60,000 bases of DNA from Cryptomeria japonica (Eukaryota > Streptophyta > Pinopsida > Cupressales > Cupressaceae). The stretch spans positions 648,311,420 through 648,371,419 of the forward strand of contig NC_081405.1 in the NCBI RefSeq assembly GCF_030272615.1, written 5' to 3'. Below the pieces are notes generated by a model. That model had not been told where the DNA came from, searched no databases, and was given only the letters and a program-made list of their open reading frames with translations. This document shows positions 57,766 through 60,000 of this stretch, piece by piece (positions within the stretch are counted from its first letter, which is position 1; each line of letters begins with the position of its first letter). Position numbers and translations under genes: made by a program.

Positions 57766-59082
57766 CCCACATCCAAACATCAGGGATTTTCTGGGATCCC
57801 CTACCCATATTCAAAAAAATTAGGCAGCAAAAGGCTAGCCCGATCCTTAACCAAAAACAAACAAAAACTAAGCTGGCCCCTTCAAAACTATCAACATCCA
57901 GCCAAAGATAAGCAAGAGGGTTTTGAAAGGCTCCCCTAACCTTCAAATTGGGTTTTACAATGGCTGCCAAAACCACCAAAAACTGAACCATAACATGGGG
58001 GTTTTGAAAGGCACCCGTAACCTTACAAATAGTTTTTGAGGTGGCTCCCAAAACCATAGGTCTAATGCCAACACCCTTGAAGCATCTGATAACCGCATCT
58101 CCAACAACAAAGCATCTATCTACCTCTATAGGATAGACATACCTAGGCTACACTACAACACCCAACTCCACTTCAATAGGAGGGAGGTTAACTCCAAAAC
58201 CATCCATCTACACCAATAAAGAAGGAAGGGCCACCTCAATAAGGAAAATTGAAGAGAACCCAAGTTGTAGAGAGAAGGTAGACCAAGAGATATTATAAGC
58301 AAAAACATAGCCAGACCGAAGAGAACAACCCATCAACAAATCTTCCACCAAGCTCTAGGGCAGAACAAAATCCAAAAGAGCTAAAAGAAACCCCAAAGGG
58401 CCTGCTAGATCAATCAAAAGAAAAAGGGGAACAAAAAAGCCCATCCCAAGGGAAGAAGACAACCCAAGGGGAAGAGAGAGCACACAAACCCTAGGAAGAA
58501 CCCAGATGTAGAAGAACCACCTAGGTCCCAAATCAAAGGGAGGGCTTTCCAAAAGATGCAACATATCAGACCACACAAAGCCCAGAGACAACAGAAGTAG
58601 CCTCTATGAAGAAGGACATCAGAGCTGAGGAGAGGAGCAAGGCAACCTAGCCGACTAGGGTCGGTAGCCAAACCCAAAGGGCCACACCACCAAGCGTAGG
58701 ATCTAACCAAGCTAGCATCATCCAAACCAACCGACTCACTAACATGAGCCCCCTTTCCTTCAACCAAAGTGGAAGAGAAAGCCGACTCCCCAACCCCATC
58801 AACACTGAAGAACACACCAAGATCGCCATAATTGCTTCTACCATCATGCTCTGAAAGATCATAAAGGAGTAGAGACTGGCAGCCTGCAAAATAGGGACCA
58901 AGAGAGGCTTCGGCAACAACCGACACCCACGACAGACCAACATCTGCCACAACCGCACCCACCTCATCAAAAGATCCATCTTCATCCTCCCCATCTGCCT
59001 CCCCTATTGCATCTTCACCAGAGGAAACCCTAGCGCTCATCCCACTCTTGCTCGATGACCTACTCTCGCTCGCCATTGCCAT
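57766..59082 (-). pseudogene. LINE-like retroposon coding region, unknown protein
   Basis: The minus-strand ATG at 59,082 opens about 220 codons to 58,414: a Ser/Glu/Asp-rich head (MAMASESRSSSKSGMSARVS) followed by hydrophobic, Cys/Leu-rich sequence that may be 3' UTR-like rather than protein. Further left the frames are broken, with a duplicated phrase (TGAFQNPH; RGAFQNPL) near 57,930-58,020. No RNA-binding or endonuclease domain is recognised. GC content is higher than in the surroundings, consistent with an inserted element. Confidence 0.4.
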
Positions 59083-59104
59083 GATATGAGAGAGAGGTTG
59101 AGAG

Positions 59105-59122
59105 TAAAGTTTAGTTACTATT
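59105..59122. repeat. 18-bp target-site duplication, right copy
   Basis: Identical to 52,061-52,078. Confidence 0.85.
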
Positions 59123-59431
59123 ATCATAAAGGTTATTTTCAATTTAGATTAAGGTTATAATCATAATGTAATTCTAATCTAAAAAATTAATTAAACCCTC
59201 ATATTTTAACTCTAATCTAAGTAAATGATATTTTAACCTTAATTAAACCTCATATTTTAACCCTAATTTATTTTAAGTATAATACTTTTACCAATACATT
59301 ATTTTTCAATATTAGATTTTACTAATTATTTTGATGATGATGAATTGTGTTTGGTTGAGCATTTTAAGTATGGATGGATAGTTTTGTTTGTCAAATACTG
59401 CTGTGATTGTCAATTGTCTATTCAATATATA
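59123..59431. other. AT-rich, with short telomere-like words
   Basis: attaaaccctcatattttaa occurs near 59,182 and again, slightly changed, near 59,242, with aaccctaattta. These are a short local repeat, not a telomeric array. Confidence 0.5.
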
Positions 59432-59548
59432 GAATGCATCTTGATTAGATAGTTTTCTATATTTATTAATTAAATTGAAAATCAGAATACAACTGTATTG
59501 TGATTTTTAATTTAATTAATAAGAAAACTTTACAATCAGGATGTATTC
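59432..59548. repeat. long imperfect inverted repeat (foldback, MITE-like)
   Basis: Arm 59,432-59,490 and arm 59,496-59,548 are reverse complementary over about 53-59 bases. Paired words include gaatgcatcttgatt against aatcaggatgtattc and attaattaaattgaaaat against atttttaatttaattaat. The loop is about 5 bases. The right arm lacks a 4-5-base segment. It could be a MITE or a hairpin-RNA source. Confidence 0.8.
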
Positions 59549-59708
59549 CAGTAGTGTTCTATTCTTATTAAATCCGAAAGCAGTCTCATATGTTTGGTCA
59601 TATGTTCAAGCAAACTAATGATTGGGATTGACAATAAATTTAAACTTCTGTTTCTATTATTATTGGAATATTAGAATAGAATAAAAAAATTGTAACATTC
59701 ATAAGATT

Positions 59709-60000
59709 TTTTTTTTTCAATAGAAGTGGATAATTCCACTAAACTTTTTTATTAATATTTTTGATTTTTTTACACAAGATTCAAACAACATACCAGAGGA
59801 AAGAACCCTAGGAAGAAAACCTCTGGTCACAGCTCATAAAATAAACCTATAGTATCTAACGGATCAATTTATACACCCCGCCCAAAACCACATACAAAAT
59901 GCGGTCACAACACATATAATATTAGTTTTGCATAGAGCTCATATGACAATTTGCCAAAAAAATCCATCGGATAATTTTCAAATGTAGACTCCATAGCTGC
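59709..60000 (-). mobile_element. LINE/retroposon tail, minus strand, cut by window edge
   Basis: A poly-T run at 59,709-59,719 starts sequence organised like 1,671-1,900: ttttattaat, a second T run, aggaaagaa, gaaaacctct, acaccccgcccaa. On the minus strand this is a retroposon 3' end with poly-A. Its 5' side lies outside the window. Confidence 0.5.

Larger units (their letters stand above)
52079..59104 (-). mobile_element. LINE-like retroposon (1.6 kb) split by a Copia element
   Basis: Bounded by the exact 18-bp duplication. Removing the Copia element (52,363-57,765) leaves about 1.62 kb. On the minus strand it starts CTCTCAACCTCTCTCTCATA, has an ATG at once, and ends in CCCTTAATAAAAATAG, a poly-A-like terminus. 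No reverse transcriptase is visible, so it is a non-autonomous or truncated LINE, or a retrocopied transcript. Confidence 0.7.

Noticed and set aside
52358-57770. Copia target-site duplication
   Set aside because: cgccc and cccac do not match well enough to call.
59150-59280. Interstitial telomere repeat
   Set aside because: Only isolated aaccctaa-like words in an AT-rich local repeat, no regular 7-base array.

Overview
The window looks like non-genic, AT-rich nuclear DNA of a seed plant with a very large genome, most likely a gymnosperm. It has no rRNA, tRNA or operon-like layout. It holds several decayed plant LTR retrotransposons with plant-type primer-binding sites, a plant mobile domain (PMD) gene, a hAT-like transposase relic and long purine-rich and minisatellite tracts. 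I see no intact host gene. The gymnosperm assignment is inference.

Layout. 1-8.6 kb: AT-rich DNA with a 58-bp tandem repeat, a LINE-tail insertion (1.67-2.40 kb), a long (AG)n tract and a small GC-rich island. 8.6-10.6 kb: stacked remains of a minus-strand Copia LTR, a minus-strand Gypsy LTR and a plus-strand LTR with an initiator-Met primer site. 12.4-15.2 kb: a hAT-like transposase pseudogene kept in one frame. 15.7-17.5 kb: a peculiar array of GCGAG/TCGC motifs in alternating orientation at about 41-bp spacing. 17.8-21.2 kb: a 3.3-kb broken coding sequence of unknown family. 23.5-28.1 kb: Gypsy element 1 (minus), missing reverse transcriptase and integrase core.

29.4-42.2 kb: Gypsy element 2, the centrepiece, a 12.8-kb minus-strand element with both LTRs (about 1.66 kb) and a near-matching 5-bp target duplication. 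Its gag-protease-RT-RNase H-integrase frame is 1,848 codons, broken only by stop codons. It carries a second, archaeal-type RNase H, the mark of the Tat lineage. Between integrase and the 3' LTR, on the opposite strand, lies a three-exon PMD gene whose introns are intact. Antisense orientation explains this: in the element's genomic RNA the introns read backwards and cannot be spliced out.

42.5-45.1 kb: purine-rich microsatellites alternating with duplicated segments and inverted 20-mers. 47.1-49.5 kb: Gypsy element 3 (minus), a relative of element 2 with the same primer-binding site. 52.1-59.1 kb: a LINE-like retroposon flanked by a perfect 18-bp target duplication, split by a 5.4-kb internally deleted Copia element. 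59.4-60 kb: a long foldback and a LINE tail cut by the window edge.

Nothing here is likely to work as a protein today. Most coding relics keep their frame and carry nonsense changes rather than indels, many of them CGA to TGA. That fits silencing by cytosine methylation followed by C-to-T decay.
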